Below, one piece after another: positions 9,110 to 17,848 of a stretch of DNA of 64,000 bases; the first letter of the stretch is position 1, and the number at the start of each line of letters is the position of its first letter. A program made the translations under genes and the position numbers. The notes under the pieces are model-generated. The model was not told the DNA's origin. It searched no databases and saw only the letters and a list, made by a program, of their open reading frames with translations. Source of the stretch: Chitinophagaceae bacterium (GTDB taxonomy: Bacteria > Bacteroidota > Bacteroidia > Chitinophagales > Chitinophagaceae). The stretch is from positions 1,550,001-1,614,000 of the forward strand of contig JADJLJ010000001.1 in the NCBI GenBank assembly GCA_016710165.1. Direction: 5' to 3'.

Positions 9110-9871
9110 ATGGCAACAAAGAAAGCAACCAACCGCAGGGAATTCATTTCCACTTCGCTGAAAGGAGGTTTGGCCATTACCGTCGGGCTTGGCGCTGCCT
9201 CTCCACTCCTGCAGTCTTTTTCAACCCAACCCAATATAGCATCCCCCGGATCTAACACCGGCTTCGACCAGCAACCACTGCCTTATAAATACGATGCACT
9301 GGAAAATGTGATCGACAGCATGACGATGGAGATCCATTACAGCAAACATGCAGCGGCTTATTCAAAAAATGTAAAAGAGGCAGCACTCGCTGAAAAAGTG
9401 GATACCCATAAACCCCTGGAAGAGGTACTGGCAAAAATATCTTCCTACTCGGCCAAAATGCGGAACAACGGCGGCGGGCATTACAACCACGAAATGTTCT
9501 GGCAATGCATGCAACCCAAAAAAGAAGGCAATGCACCAACAGGCAATTTGCAACTGGCAATTGGCAAGACTTTCGGCTCACTCGATGCGTTTAAAAAACA
9601 ATTCTCCGATGCAGGCAAGAACCGCTTTGGCAGCGGCTGGGCATGGTTGTATATGGATAAGGACAAAACCCTGCGGATCGGCTCCACACCCAACCAGGAT
9701 AATCCCCTCATGGATATCAGCGACATCAAAGGATTTCCATTACTGGCCCTGGATGTTTGGGAGCATGCCTATTATTTAAAATACCAAAACAAAAGAGCGG
9801 ATTATATAGACAACTGGTGGAACGTGGTGAACTGGAATTATGTGCAGGAGCGGTTTGATAAAATGAGTTAA
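9110..9871 (+). CDS. sod: Superoxide dismutase (Mn/Fe family) with Tat signal
   Basis: An iron/manganese-family superoxide dismutase of 253 residues. Residues 1-45 carry a twin-arginine signal (NRREFISTSLKGG) and a hydrophobic stretch, so export by Tat to the periplasm is inferred. The mature enzyme shows the metal ligands: His in EIHYSKHAAAY, His in GGGHYNHEMFW, and Asp/His in DVWEHAYYLKY. NQDNPLM carries the Gln typical of the Mn form, so Mn or cambialistic use is likelier than strict Fe. The ATG at 9110 is chosen because a longer frame from 8975 would overlap the lpt gene. The last residues (NWWNVVNWNY) are standard. Confidence 0.93.
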   Translation: MATKKATNRREFISTSLKGGLAITVGLGAASPLLQSFSTQPNIASPGSNTGFDQQPLPYKYDALENVIDSMTMEIHYSKHAAAYSKNVKEAALAEKVDTHKPLEEVLAKISSYSAKMRNNGGGHYNHEMFWQCMQPKKEGNAPTGNLQLAIGKTFGSLDAFKKQFSDAGKNRFGSGWAWLYMDKDKTLRIGSTPNQDNPLMDISDIKGFPLLALDVWEHAYYLKYQNKRADYIDNWWNVVNWNYVQERFDKMS

Positions 9872-9880
9872 AGAACTATA

Positions 9881-9956
9881 AGCTAAGAGGGCGAAGGAGG
9901 AAAAGAGAAAGTGCAGTCTCCTCTATCGGCTCCTTTCCTCCTTTGTCCACTTAGCT
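9881..9956. repeat. Intergenic inverted repeat
   Basis: Ends AGCTAAG and CTTAGCT pair perfectly. The inner parts (GAAGGAGGAAAAGAG against CTCCTTTCCTCCTTTG) pair imperfectly. It fills the gap between sod and the next gene. No T-run follows, so it may be a repeat rather than a terminator. Confidence 0.5.
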
Positions 9957-9968
9957 AAAATAATAACC

Positions 9969-10502
9969 ATGAAAAAGCTGCTGCTCCCCATTTTCTTCAT
10001 TGGTACCATTGCCATGATGATCGTGATGGCTAAGACCGGCGCCAGCTTAAAAACACCTGCCACGCCGCTGGGCATCCTCGACCTGGAGTTTGCTTATAAT
10101 ACGGCAAAAACAGCTGTTGTGATGAATGCATGGACGTCAACGGCTGGCATGGATAATATTGCCGCAGCAAGATCAAATACCTGGTTCGACTTCCTGTTCC
10201 TATTCTTTTACTCCATCTTCTTATTTCTTGCCTGCAAAAAAATTGCTCAAAATATCCAGGGGCCGGTATCCCGGGCAGGTAACATGATTGCACTTGCAGC
10301 TTTGCTTGCAGGCTTTTTAGATGTGCTTGAAAATCTCGGGATGCTGGTCTCACTCAGTGGTCATGTTTCCGGCACCATTGCTTTTCTCACTGTATTTTTT
10401 TCGGTGATAAAATGGGCGCTGGCATTGATCGCTGTGCTGTATGTGCTGACCGGGCTGCTGGCTCTGGGCTGGCAAAGGTTCAGAAATCAACCAACCCCTT
10501 AA
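9969..10502 (+). CDS. Hypothetical membrane protein, about four TM segments
   Basis: A 177-residue protein I do not recognise. Hydrophobic segments lie at about 3-21 (LLLPIFFIGTIAMMIVMA), 72-88 (FLFLFFYSIFLFLA), 105-128 and 140-165, with short polar loops. The first could be a signal anchor. It has no catalytic motif. It follows sod by about 100 bases on the same strand, separated by an inverted repeat, so co-transcription is uncertain. Confidence 0.72.
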   Translation: MKKLLLPIFFIGTIAMMIVMAKTGASLKTPATPLGILDLEFAYNTAKTAVVMNAWTSTAGMDNIAAARSNTWFDFLFLFFYSIFLFLACKKIAQNIQGPVSRAGNMIALAALLAGFLDVLENLGMLVSLSGHVSGTIAFLTVFFSVIKWALALIAVLYVLTGLLALGWQRFRNQPTP

Positions 10503-10564
10503 ATGGGCTCAGCCTTTGCATTAGGCAGAACCCCTGGGAGGTCCAACTAAAGCAAAGGCTGATA

Positions 10565-10587
10565 AACCTGCCAGCCGGCAGGCGGGT
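10565..10587. repeat. Short GC-rich palindrome
   Basis: AACCTGCC and GGCAGGCGGGTT pair around AGCC in an otherwise empty intergenic stretch (10503-10688). It resembles the 21-bp palindromic unit in odhB. Confidence 0.5.
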
Positions 10588-10688
10588 TGGCAAACAATCT
10601 GGAGCAAAGATATAGGCGTAAATCTGATCTGCTTCCGGCAGTGCATAATTTTATTCATAAAAAATTGTTACAAAATTGCTACCTGTAT

Positions 10689-10922
10689 TTATCCTCTCAT
10701 TTTGCGGATCCCGGAAAGAACCATCCATAGGCCGATAATACCGAATACAGAGGCGGTGGTGGTTTTGCCAAACGTTTTCAGCAACCAGTTCAAATGCTGT
10801 ACCCTCGTGGATCCCGAATCCGGGTAAATGGTATGGGCTATATAATATACAAACAAACCGGCGCCGATAACCACCAGGTCTGTGATGATCAAAGCCATCC
10901 CATTGAATTTATCAGATTTCAC
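10689..10922 (-). CDS. Small two-TM membrane protein
   Basis: A 77-residue protein with two hydrophobic segments (about 10-28, ALIITDLVVIGAGLFVYYIA, and 54-72, TASVFGIIGLWMVLSGI) joined by a polar loop, and a basic C-terminus (RKMRG) suggesting cytoplasmic ends. The frame opens with GTG at 10922; an ATG at 10898 would give 69 residues and remove only polar residues. The function is unknown. It is isolated on this strand between plus-strand genes. Confidence 0.6.
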   Translation of the reverse strand: MKSDKFNGMALIITDLVVIGAGLFVYYIAHTIYPDSGSTRVQHLNWLLKTFGKTTTASVFGIIGLWMVLSGIRKMRG

Positions 10923-11067
10923 CGGTTTTTTTTATTTTTAGAATTTGTACAACAAAAGCCTTAAAAATAGTTGTAAATCTACTCCACCCGGCCTTTGAAC
11001 CAATACCGGGCAATGGGTATTTTAAAGTTGAAAACAACTTATCTTCGTTTCCCTAAAATAAAATACT

Positions 11068-12438
11068 ATGTCACAGGTTTGGAAAGATTACCAGGAAAAA
11101 AATAAAGACCGTTTTTTAAGTGAAATGATGGACCTGCTTCGCATTCCATCCGTAAGCGCCAAGAGTGAACACGGACCGGATATGCTGAAATGTGCCGAAG
11201 CCGTTAAGAAAAGTTTACTGGATGCCGGCTGCAGCAAGGCCGAAGTGATGGCTACCGACGGCCACCCGGCTGTGTATGGCGAAAAGATCATTGACCCGTC
11301 CAAACCAACCGTACTGGTATATGGCCACTACGATGTGCAGCCACCGGAACCGCTGGAATTATGGAAGAACCCCCCGTTTGAACCAACGATCATTGACGGG
11401 AAAATATTTGCCCGTGGCAGTGCCGATGACAAGGGCCAGTTTTATATGCATGTGAAGGCACTGGAGATACTCAGCAAGACAGATTCCATGACGACCAATA
11501 TTAAATTCCTGATCGAAGGAGAAGAAGAGGTAGGCTCACCCAACCTGGGAAAATTTGTAGCTGCCCACAAAGACCTCCTGAAAGCAGATGTGATCCTGAT
11601 CAGCGACAGCTCCATGCTGAGCATGGAAAATCCTTCATTGGATACAGGCGTACGGGGACTGAGTTATATCCAGGTGGAAGTGACCGGCGCCAACCGTGAC
11701 CTGCACAGCGGAACTTATGGCGGCGCTGTGGCCAACCCCATCACCATCCTTTCAAAAATGATCGCCAGTTGCCACGATGAAAATAACCACATTACCATCC
11801 CCGGATTTTATGATGACGTGGTGGTGGCCGGGCCGGAAGAAAGGGCCCTGATAAACAAAGCCCCTTATGATGAAAAGGAATACATGGATGATTTGGGTGT
11901 GAAAGAACTCTGGGGCGAAAAAGGATACAGCACCTATGAAAGGACCGGCATACGCCCTACCATTGAAGTGAACGGTATCTGGGGCGGCTATACCGGCGAA
12001 GGAGCAAAAACAGTGCTTCCTTCAAAAGCCTATGCAAAGATCTCAGCCAGGCTGGTGCCCAACCAGTCTTCTGATAAGATGACTGAAAAACTGTTGACCT
12101 ATTTTAAATCCATTGCTCCCAAATCGGTGGATGTAAAAGCGGAACTGCACCACGGCGGCGAACCATACATGACACCGATCGACAGCAAGGGATACAAGGC
12201 TGCAGCCAAAGCAGTGGAAACCACGTTTGGTAAAGCGCCCATCCCGGTTCGTGGTGGCGGAAGCATTCCCATCTGCTCTATTTTAGAAAGAGAACTGGGC
12301 ATCAAGATCATCTTCATGGGCTTTGGACTGGATAATGATAACCTGCACAGCCCGAATGAAAAGTATAATATCGAGAATTATTACAAGGGCATTGAGACCA
12401 TTCCTTATTTCCATAAGTATTTTGCGGAGATGAACTAA
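11068..12438 (+). CDS. M20-family dipeptidase
   Basis: A zinc metallopeptidase of the M20 family (dipeptidase/CNDP-like branch), 456 residues, probably cytoplasmic and acting on dipeptides. Metal and catalytic motifs are in order: GHYDVQP (His ligand and Asp, about residue 90), ADDKGQ (bridging Asp), EGEEEVGSPN (general-base Glu and Glu ligand), SDSSM (Asp ligand) and a C-terminal LHSPNEKYN with the last His. The lid/dimerisation domain occupies roughly 205-365. No signal peptide is seen. The gene stands alone and ends in a strong terminator at 12456-12489. A TATCTTCG element at 11040-11047 is a possible -7 box. Confidence 0.94.
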   Translation: MSQVWKDYQEKNKDRFLSEMMDLLRIPSVSAKSEHGPDMLKCAEAVKKSLLDAGCSKAEVMATDGHPAVYGEKIIDPSKPTVLVYGHYDVQPPEPLELWKNPPFEPTIIDGKIFARGSADDKGQFYMHVKALEILSKTDSMTTNIKFLIEGEEEVGSPNLGKFVAAHKDLLKADVILISDSSMLSMENPSLDTGVRGLSYIQVEVTGANRDLHSGTYGGAVANPITILSKMIASCHDENNHITIPGFYDDVVVAGPEERALINKAPYDEKEYMDDLGVKELWGEKGYSTYERTGIRPTIEVNGIWGGYTGEGAKTVLPSKAYAKISARLVPNQSSDKMTEKLLTYFKSIAPKSVDVKAELHHGGEPYMTPIDSKGYKAAAKAVETTFGKAPIPVRGGGSIPICSILERELGIKIIFMGFGLDNDNLHSPNEKYNIENYYKGIETIPYFHKYFAEMN

Positions 12439-12455
12439 TTGAACAGATCAAAAAT

Positions 12456-12489
12456 AAAAAACCCCGGCAAGCCAGTGCCGGGGTTTTTT
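12456..12489 (+). terminator. Rho-independent terminator after the M20 dipeptidase
   Basis: CCCCGGCA and TGCCGGGG form an 8-bp GC stem around a 6-base loop, extended by A-T pairs and followed by six T. It is a textbook intrinsic terminator 17 bases after the stop codon. Confidence 0.9.
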
Positions 12490-12507
12490 ATTTTCTTAAT
12501 TTACTTT

Positions 12508-13131
12508 ATGAAAAAGATCTTCTCTCTTTTATTTTTTATCATAAACGTACATGCCATGTCTCAAACAACCATACAGGGTGAATATTATTTCCGGAGGACC
12601 GAAATGGCTTCCGGTTTTAATTTTTCAGCAGAAGGAAAGTTCCGGTTCTTCTTTTCTTATGGAGCGGTGGACCGTAGCGCCAGTGGAAGTTTTACAGTGG
12701 AAGGAGAAATGCTAAAACTCAAAAGCGACAAAGAACCCGGGAAGGATTTCAGTATCACCGGGCAGCGTAAGCAGGCAAAAGGATATACCCTGGTATTCAG
12801 CCACCCCAATAACTATTTACTGAAAAATATCCGCTGTATTTTCACTACCGGTGGCAACAGGCAGGAAGTATGTACCAATGATAACGGAGAAGTTCATATT
12901 GACCTTCCGCATTGCGATACCATTTATGTGCAGCATATGCTTTACCCTGACATTGCCACGTTGGTAAAGGACAAAGCAAATGATAACAACCATTTTTCCC
13001 TTTCCCTTAACCCTTCGCTTGAACAGGTAAGTTTTAAGGGAATTGATCTTACAATTGTAAGTGACAAGGTCCTGACCTGTCTCCCCAATTATTTCCTCAG
13101 CATGCCGGATATCAGGTTTGTTAAACAGTAA
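12508..13131 (+). CDS. Secreted hypothetical protein
   Basis: A 207-residue protein with an N-terminal signal peptide (MKKIFSLLFFIINVHAMSQ). The mature part is rich in beta-strand-like alternation (GEYYFRRTEMASGFNFSAEG, FTVEGEMLKLKSD), consistent with a small periplasmic or outer-membrane beta protein. I know no family. The ATG at 12508 is preferred to one at 12439, because the upstream residues would be encoded by the terminator hairpin. It is followed 15 bases later by the AlkD-like gene, so the two may be co-transcribed. Confidence 0.7.
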   Translation: MKKIFSLLFFIINVHAMSQTTIQGEYYFRRTEMASGFNFSAEGKFRFFFSYGAVDRSASGSFTVEGEMLKLKSDKEPGKDFSITGQRKQAKGYTLVFSHPNNYLLKNIRCIFTTGGNRQEVCTNDNGEVHIDLPHCDTIYVQHMLYPDIATLVKDKANDNNHFSLSLNPSLEQVSFKGIDLTIVSDKVLTCLPNYFLSMPDIRFVKQ

Positions 13132-13146
13132 ATCAATCCGCAAACA

Positions 13147-13893
13147 ATGGCAAAAGCTATTAAACCAAAGACCCCGCTTACTGCAAAAAATTTCATGGAA
13201 CGCCTGAAAGCGCTGCAATCGGATGCGGAATTGAAAAAGATACAGCGCTACTTTAAATCGGGTGAGGGAGAATACGGCGCCGGTGATATATTCATGGGCG
13301 TGAAGATGGGAAGCCTGTTTGCACTGGCCAAGGAGTTTGCCGGCATGCCGGTGAAAGAACTGGAGAAATTGATGGAGAGTCCGATCCACGAAGCGAGGGC
13401 CGGCGCCATCAGCATCATGGACAAGGAATCGAGGAATAAGAAAATTGCTGCCGGGCGCCTGGAAGAAATGTACAAACTGTATTTGCGCCGCCACGACCGG
13501 GTGAATAACTGGGACCTGGTTGACCTGGGTTGTTTACACATGACGGGATCTTTTCTCTTTGACAGATCCCACGCTGTTCTGTACAAACTTACCCGTTCAA
13601 AAAATATATGGGAACGCCGTACAGCTATTCTCAGCACCTGCTACTTTATCCGGCAGGGCGAAACAGGCGATACATTTAAAATTGCAGAGATCCTCGTCAA
13701 CGATGAAGAGGACCTGGTCCATAAAGCCACCGGCTGGATGCTCCGTTTTGCCGGTGATAAGGATAAACAGGAACTGAAAGGTTTTTTGGACAAATATACT
13801 GCTACCATGCCCCGTACCCTGCTGCGCTATTCTATAGAAAAACTGGATAAGAAACAGCGGGAGCATTACATGAACCTCAAAAAGGCGGGATGA
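13147..13893 (+). CDS. AlkD-like DNA alkylation repair protein
   Basis: A HEAT-like-repeat protein of 248 residues in the AlkD family, DNA glycosylases that remove bulky or cationic alkylated bases (3- and 7-alkylpurines) by capturing the lesion without base flipping. Family hallmarks are visible: NNWDLVDL (with the catalytic-region Asp), WERRTAIL, and DLVHKATGWMLR near the C-terminus. The protein is basic and has no signal peptide. It is preceded by the secreted hypothetical and followed, after a gap with a promoter-like element, by a lipoprotein gene. Confidence 0.88.
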   Translation: MAKAIKPKTPLTAKNFMERLKALQSDAELKKIQRYFKSGEGEYGAGDIFMGVKMGSLFALAKEFAGMPVKELEKLMESPIHEARAGAISIMDKESRNKKIAAGRLEEMYKLYLRRHDRVNNWDLVDLGCLHMTGSFLFDRSHAVLYKLTRSKNIWERRTAILSTCYFIRQGETGDTFKIAEILVNDEEDLVHKATGWMLRFAGDKDKQELKGFLDKYTATMPRTLLRYSIEKLDKKQREHYMNLKKAG

Positions 13894-13921
13894 GGATATA
13901 AATCCCTGCTTTTTCAACTCA

Positions 13922-13950
13922 TTGTATTTCCATGAATCTGGCGTATTTTG
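13922..13950 (+). promoter_or_regulatory. Candidate Bacteroidota promoter of the lipoprotein gene
   Basis: TTG (13922-13924), a 19-base spacer, then TATTTTG (13944-13950), close to the TTTG-N19-TAnnTTTG consensus though one base short in the -7 box. It ends 21 bases before the ATG at 13972. Confidence 0.4.
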
Positions 13951-13971
13951 CAGGTTCGTAAATTGAAAATC

Positions 13972-14571
13972 ATGAAAGTTACATTATACACAGCCGTAAT
14001 TATCTTCAGTTCAGTACTTGCTTCCTGCGGGGGCAGTAATAAAGAAGATGCCGTTGATAAGGAATTGATGAAGGCTGCCACGGAAGGAAAACCTGCACAA
14101 AATTCCGATACCCTGCCCGTAACCCAGCCCGTGATCACTCAGCCTGCAGCACCTGTTGTAAATGGCCCAGCCCCGGTAACAACGCAACCCGTTACACCGG
14201 GTAACAATATAACCATACCTGCCACGCAACCCGTAACCATCAATACACAACCCAGTGCGCAAACATCTGCTGCCGGCATGAACCCGGCCCATGGTCAACC
14301 CGGCCACCGTTGTGATATTCCCGTTGGTTCGCCGCTCAACAGCAAACCACAACCAACAAACCCTGCTGCAAACATCAGCACAACACCTGCTGCAGCACCT
14401 ACTATAACACCTACAGCACAGGCAACGGCCCCCGGTATGAACCCACCACACGGACAACCCGGTCACCGTTGCGATATACCGGTTGGTTCACCGCTTAACA
14501 GCAAGCCACCCCAGGCAACCATTACACCAGGAACTACAACTCCTAAAGCAGACACTGCAAAGAACAGGTAA
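13972..14571 (+). CDS. Pro/Thr-rich lipoprotein with duplicated GMNPxHGQPGHRCDIPVG motif
   Basis: A 199-residue predicted lipoprotein. A signal peptide ends in a lipobox (LASCGG, Cys about residue 19). The rest is low-complexity Pro/Thr/Gln/Ala sequence containing the motif GMNPxHGQPGHRCDIPVG twice, each followed by SPLNSKP, at about residues 102-126 and 155-180. Each motif has one Cys and two His, so metal binding or a disulphide is possible, but this is inference. I have seen similar motifs in Bacteroidota hypothetical proteins but know no function. The ATG at 13972 fits the signal peptide; an upstream ATG at 13948 would add residues before it. Confidence 0.75.
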   Translation: MKVTLYTAVIIFSSVLASCGGSNKEDAVDKELMKAATEGKPAQNSDTLPVTQPVITQPAAPVVNGPAPVTTQPVTPGNNITIPATQPVTINTQPSAQTSAAGMNPAHGQPGHRCDIPVGSPLNSKPQPTNPAANISTTPAAAPTITPTAQATAPGMNPPHGQPGHRCDIPVGSPLNSKPPQATITPGTTTPKADTAKNR

Positions 14572-15213
14572 GTCGCCTTTTTAAAATAACCTGTATTAAA
14601 ATAAAGGAAGTGGCCATGTGGAAACCTTCCCCGGCCTGCCATGAAAAATATCATTGCCGTTTATGAATACGAAGGAAAAGACCGGGATGACCAGTTGCTG
14701 ATGGTGACCACCGATAAAAAATAAAGCTGGCAGATATCCCCCTTACCTCATATATGTTCATGTTGAATGAAGAGAGAAGGGGTAAAAATATTACCGATTC
14801 AAAGAAGGAATGATCACCTGGGGTATGTTAAATAAAAATAGATTATTACTAACTAAGCATTTACAACAGGGGAAAATCTTAATGTGAATAAATATCCCGG
14901 CCTGTGGTAGCTATTATAAGCAGCGAATCATAGCTTTACATCGTCTTACACTCAAGTTCCCATTCCGTACCTATCCTCTGAACGATCATTTTGTATTCAT
15001 TGTTTTATCTCAAAAGCTGTTTTGTTTAATATCCTTTGAATTGCACGGTATGTTACCGGGTCATCAATTCAACATCACCCGGCAACTAATATCCACTTCC
15101 TTTAAACCTCCGGGTTAAAAACCACTCTTTATTGAAAAGCGTATATCATCCTGTGGGTGTATATACCGGTAAAACAGAAACGAGAAAACAACTACACCTC
15201 TAAAACAAGAATT
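14572..15213. other. Intergenic stretch with no supported gene
   Basis: About 640 AT-rich bases. One micro-ORF (14641-14724, 27 codons, MKNIIAVYEYEGKDRDDQLL...) is open but has no support beyond its frame. A small hairpin (CCGGGT/ACCCGG, about 15056-15082) lies near the middle. I see no RNA gene, mobile element or clear promoter. Confidence 0.5.
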
Positions 15214-15519
15214 ATGAAACATGTATACACTGTACACACAAAACTGATAGAAGGCAAAACCTACTATTTCGTTAAAAAGATCATGACCATTCCTGAACTT
15301 GGTGAAGCAGCCAACCTGGTAACCGGTTATGGTATGCATACCGATTTTGAAAAAGCCTGTAACATAGCCAGCATAGATGACCCGGCAGCCAGGAAGCAGC
15401 TTTGGGCTGAACTGGAACTGCAGCACAAACCTAAAGAACCGGCAAAAAAACCATCCATAGTGATTACCGATTCGGTAAATAAATGGCTGGCAGAAGTTGG
15501 AGTGGCTGTACTAAACTGA
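15214..15519 (+). CDS. Small hypothetical protein
   Basis: A 101-residue soluble protein beginning MKHVYTVHTKLIEGKTYYFV. It has no signal peptide, membrane segment or motif I recognise. Composition is mixed, with a Lys/Pro-rich stretch at about 73-82 (HKPKEPAKKP). The ATG at 15214 gives a compact N-terminus; a longer frame from 15157 is possible but starts in AT-rich leader sequence. It is followed by a bidirectional terminator shared with the convergent ftsZ transcript. Confidence 0.65.
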   Translation: MKHVYTVHTKLIEGKTYYFVKKIMTIPELGEAANLVTGYGMHTDFEKACNIASIDDPAARKQLWAELELQHKPKEPAKKPSIVITDSVNKWLAEVGVAVLN

Positions 15520-15588
15520 TCGCCCTCTTAAAGCACAGGGGTACCTCCCCATCAAAGCCCATAAACCAGCAAAGTTTTTTAAAAATCA

Positions 15589-15615
15589 GCCCCGCTCTTT
15601 CAAGCGGGGCATTTT
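15589..15615. terminator. Bidirectional terminator between the hypothetical gene and ftsZ
   Basis: GCCCCGCT (15589-15596) and AGCGGGGC (15603-15610) form an 8-bp stem. It is followed by ATTTTA on the plus strand and TGATTTTT on the minus strand, so it can end both convergent transcripts. Confidence 0.75.
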
Positions 15616-15645
15616 ACTTAGAATACAAACACAAACGTCTTTTGG

Positions 15646-15673
15646 TTCCGCCAGGATCTGATCCTGGGCGGAA
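15646..15673. repeat. Palindromic repeat after ftsZ
   Basis: TTCCGCC-AGGATC pairs with GATCCT-GGGCGGAA, with one bulge. It sits 9 bases past the ftsZ stop. The AGGATC core recalls the palindromes at 54661 and 55122. Confidence 0.55.
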
Positions 15674-15681
15674 TCATAATA

Positions 15682-17592
15682 TCAATCGGGTTTCTTCCCG
15701 TCTAAAAAACTGTTGATGGTGCTGATCTCTGCCTGGTTATTATCGTCTGACTTAACGGTGTAATTACTGTAAAAACTTTCTACATCTGCAATGGAATTAT
15801 GGAGTTCCATATTGCGGCGAAGGTAAGCAGGCACCGTTTCAAACTCATTGTTAGGGTCGGCTGCGTTAATGTTGAACGACAAGTTACGCAGTTTTGCAAT
15901 CCGCTCCATGGCCCGGCGCCTAAGGTCTTCTGCTTCGTCCTGCATGGCAGGCTCCTCAACATCAGACATCCTGATGGGCTGAGTTTGTTGTACATGTTGC
16001 TCCTCCTCCGCCGCTTGATGGGATTTAACCACCAGCTGCATTTCGATCACAGGTTCGTCTTCCTGTTCTCTCGTTTGCACCTGCGGTAGCTCCTCAGACG
16101 GATTGGATTCTGGTTTTGGCTGCTCCTCCACATAGATCTGTGCAGGTTTAGCCAGGTATCCTCCTGACGAGGGAGAATTGCTAGCGTCTTTATTAACTAC
16201 GGGAATGTTCTTCTGGATTTTTGCTTCAGCAGTTGGCTTTTCGGGGGGTGCTGGACTCGGGATATCAAATTCTATTACAGGAACCTGATCGGATGCCGAA
16301 GATATTTCAAAAAACTCCGGAGCTGCATCCATTTTGTCCACAGTATTTTTACGCGGTAGTTCCACGTTCAGCACGATCACTTCGTCCGTTTCTTTTAAGG
16401 TGGGCATCATGTCTGCTACATCATCCTTCATGGCAGGCAACTCCGTGATCTCGGCAATTGCTTTTTCCTCTTCTTTCTCATCAAACTGAAGCGTAGGCTG
16501 TTCCAGTACCTTGGCCGCTTTCTCTGCAGGTGCTGCACTTCCTTTGGCCGGCATCTCCAGTGTCATTACGATCTTCTCGTCCTTATTTTCTTCCTTTTTT
16601 GATTCTGGTTTTTTCTCAAAGGGGTCCTTATGTTCAAAACCGGTTGCGATCAGGGTAATGCCGATCTTTTCTCCCAGGCTGTTATCATAGCCCATGCCCA
16701 GTATCACATCGGTATCATCTCCCGCCTGGCTCAGCAAATAATTCTGTATCACTTCCACTTCATCCATGGTAAACTCGTGTTCGCCCTCGGCAGAATTGAT
16801 ATTGATCAGTATCCATTTGGCACCACGGATGTCGTTGTCATTCAGCAGTGGTGAATTGATGGCCTGCTCAATGGCTGATTGCGCCCTGTCATCCCCGCCC
16901 GCAGCAGCACTTCCCAGGATGGCCACACCTCCATTGCTCATAACGGTGCACACATCGGCAAAGTCAACGTTGATCTGGCCCGTGCTGTTGATCACATCGG
17001 TAATGCATTTTGCTGCGGTAGCCAGTACATTATCGGCCTTGGCAAATGCTTCCTTCATTTTTAGATTACCGAACTGGTGACGCAGTTTATCATTGCTTAT
17101 CACCAGCAACGTATCCACATGGTTCTTCAGCAGCATTACTCCTTCTTCTGCCTGGGCGATCCGCTTCTTCCCTTCATAAGCAAATGGGGTAGTGACTATT
17201 CCCACCGTAAGTATACCCAGGTCCTTACAGATCTTTGCAAGGATGGGAGCTCCGCCGGTACCTGTACCGCCCCCCATACCAGCGGTGATAAAAGCCATCT
17301 TGGTATTCACTTCCAGGATGCGTTTTATTTCTTCGAGGCTTTCTTCCGTTGCCTGGCGACCGATCGCCGGGTTGGCACCTGCCCCCAATCCCTGGGTAAG
17401 GTGTGGCCCTAATTGTATCTTATTGGGCACTTTACTCAGCGCTATGGCCTGGGCATCGGTATTGCATATAATAAAATTTACGCCTTCAATTTGTTGCGAA
17501 AACATGTAGTTGACCGCATTGCTTCCGCCGCCGCCAACACCAATGACCTTGATGATGGAGGATTGTTCTTTAGGCAAATCAAAATGTATCAT
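15682..17592 (-). CDS. ftsZ: Cell division protein FtsZ
   Basis: The tubulin-like GTPase that forms the Z ring. The 636 residues comprise the GTPase core (about 1-330) with the glycine-rich G box GGGTGTGG, GVGGGGSNAV near the N-terminus and the T7 catalytic loop NVDFADV. An unusually long, acidic, Pro/Glu-rich linker follows (about 330-615), then a terminal peptide (STINSFLDGKKPD) that fits the conserved C-terminal partner-binding motif contacting FtsA. It is the last gene of the dcw cluster. The gap to ftsA (256 bases) contains two G/C-rich palindromes (17607-17630 and 17813-17847). Confidence 0.97.
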   Translation of the reverse strand: MIHFDLPKEQSSIIKVIGVGGGGSNAVNYMFSQQIEGVNFIICNTDAQAIALSKVPNKIQLGPHLTQGLGAGANPAIGRQATEESLEEIKRILEVNTKMAFITAGMGGGTGTGGAPILAKICKDLGILTVGIVTTPFAYEGKKRIAQAEEGVMLLKNHVDTLLVISNDKLRHQFGNLKMKEAFAKADNVLATAAKCITDVINSTGQINVDFADVCTVMSNGGVAILGSAAAGGDDRAQSAIEQAINSPLLNDNDIRGAKWILININSAEGEHEFTMDEVEVIQNYLLSQAGDDTDVILGMGYDNSLGEKIGITLIATGFEHKDPFEKKPESKKEENKDEKIVMTLEMPAKGSAAPAEKAAKVLEQPTLQFDEKEEEKAIAEITELPAMKDDVADMMPTLKETDEVIVLNVELPRKNTVDKMDAAPEFFEISSASDQVPVIEFDIPSPAPPEKPTAEAKIQKNIPVVNKDASNSPSSGGYLAKPAQIYVEEQPKPESNPSEELPQVQTREQEDEPVIEMQLVVKSHQAAEEEQHVQQTQPIRMSDVEEPAMQDEAEDLRRRAMERIAKLRNLSFNINAADPNNEFETVPAYLRRNMELHNSIADVESFYSNYTVKSDDNNQAEISTINSFLDGKKPD

Positions 17593-17606
17593 AGTTGTTT
17601 GTTTGG

Positions 17607-17630
17607 CCCCCTAAATCCCCCAAGGGGGAA
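17607..17630. repeat. G/C-rich palindromic repeat upstream of ftsZ
   Basis: CCCCCTAAATCCCCCAAGGGGG: a C-run, A/T spacer, then C-run and G-run forming a hairpin. It belongs to the same family as copies at 21840, 22981, 23096, 24361, 24458, 62632 and 62729. Confidence 0.75.
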
Positions 17631-17812
17631 TTTTAAAGAGCAGTTAAAATTTACACAGTACCTGTTTCTGATAGGGAGAATAGGTACTGTACTTTGTTAA
17701 TGGGTTAATATTTTTTTGTTTTAACATTAAATCTTCCACATCATCCCTGCGTCCTTATTCATCAATAATGCAAGACACAATCTTCGCTTCAATCTTCATT
17801 CCCGTCTTCCGG

Positions 17813-17847
17813 TTCCCTCTCCTTTGGAGAGGGGTTGGGGTGAGGCT
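17813..17847. repeat. G/C-rich palindrome just after ftsA
   Basis: CCCTCTCC-TTT-GGAGAGGGG forms a stem, followed by TTGGGGTGAGG. It is a variant of the C-run/G-run repeat family. It ends 1 base before the ftsA stop codon. Confidence 0.6.
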
Positions 17848-17848
17848 G

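Noticed and set aside
10412..10615. Short plus-strand frame after the membrane protein
   Set aside because: It overlaps the true gene in another frame and reads through a palindrome.
14641..14724. 27-codon micro-ORF
   Set aside because: No signal, neighbour or start-site evidence beyond an open frame.
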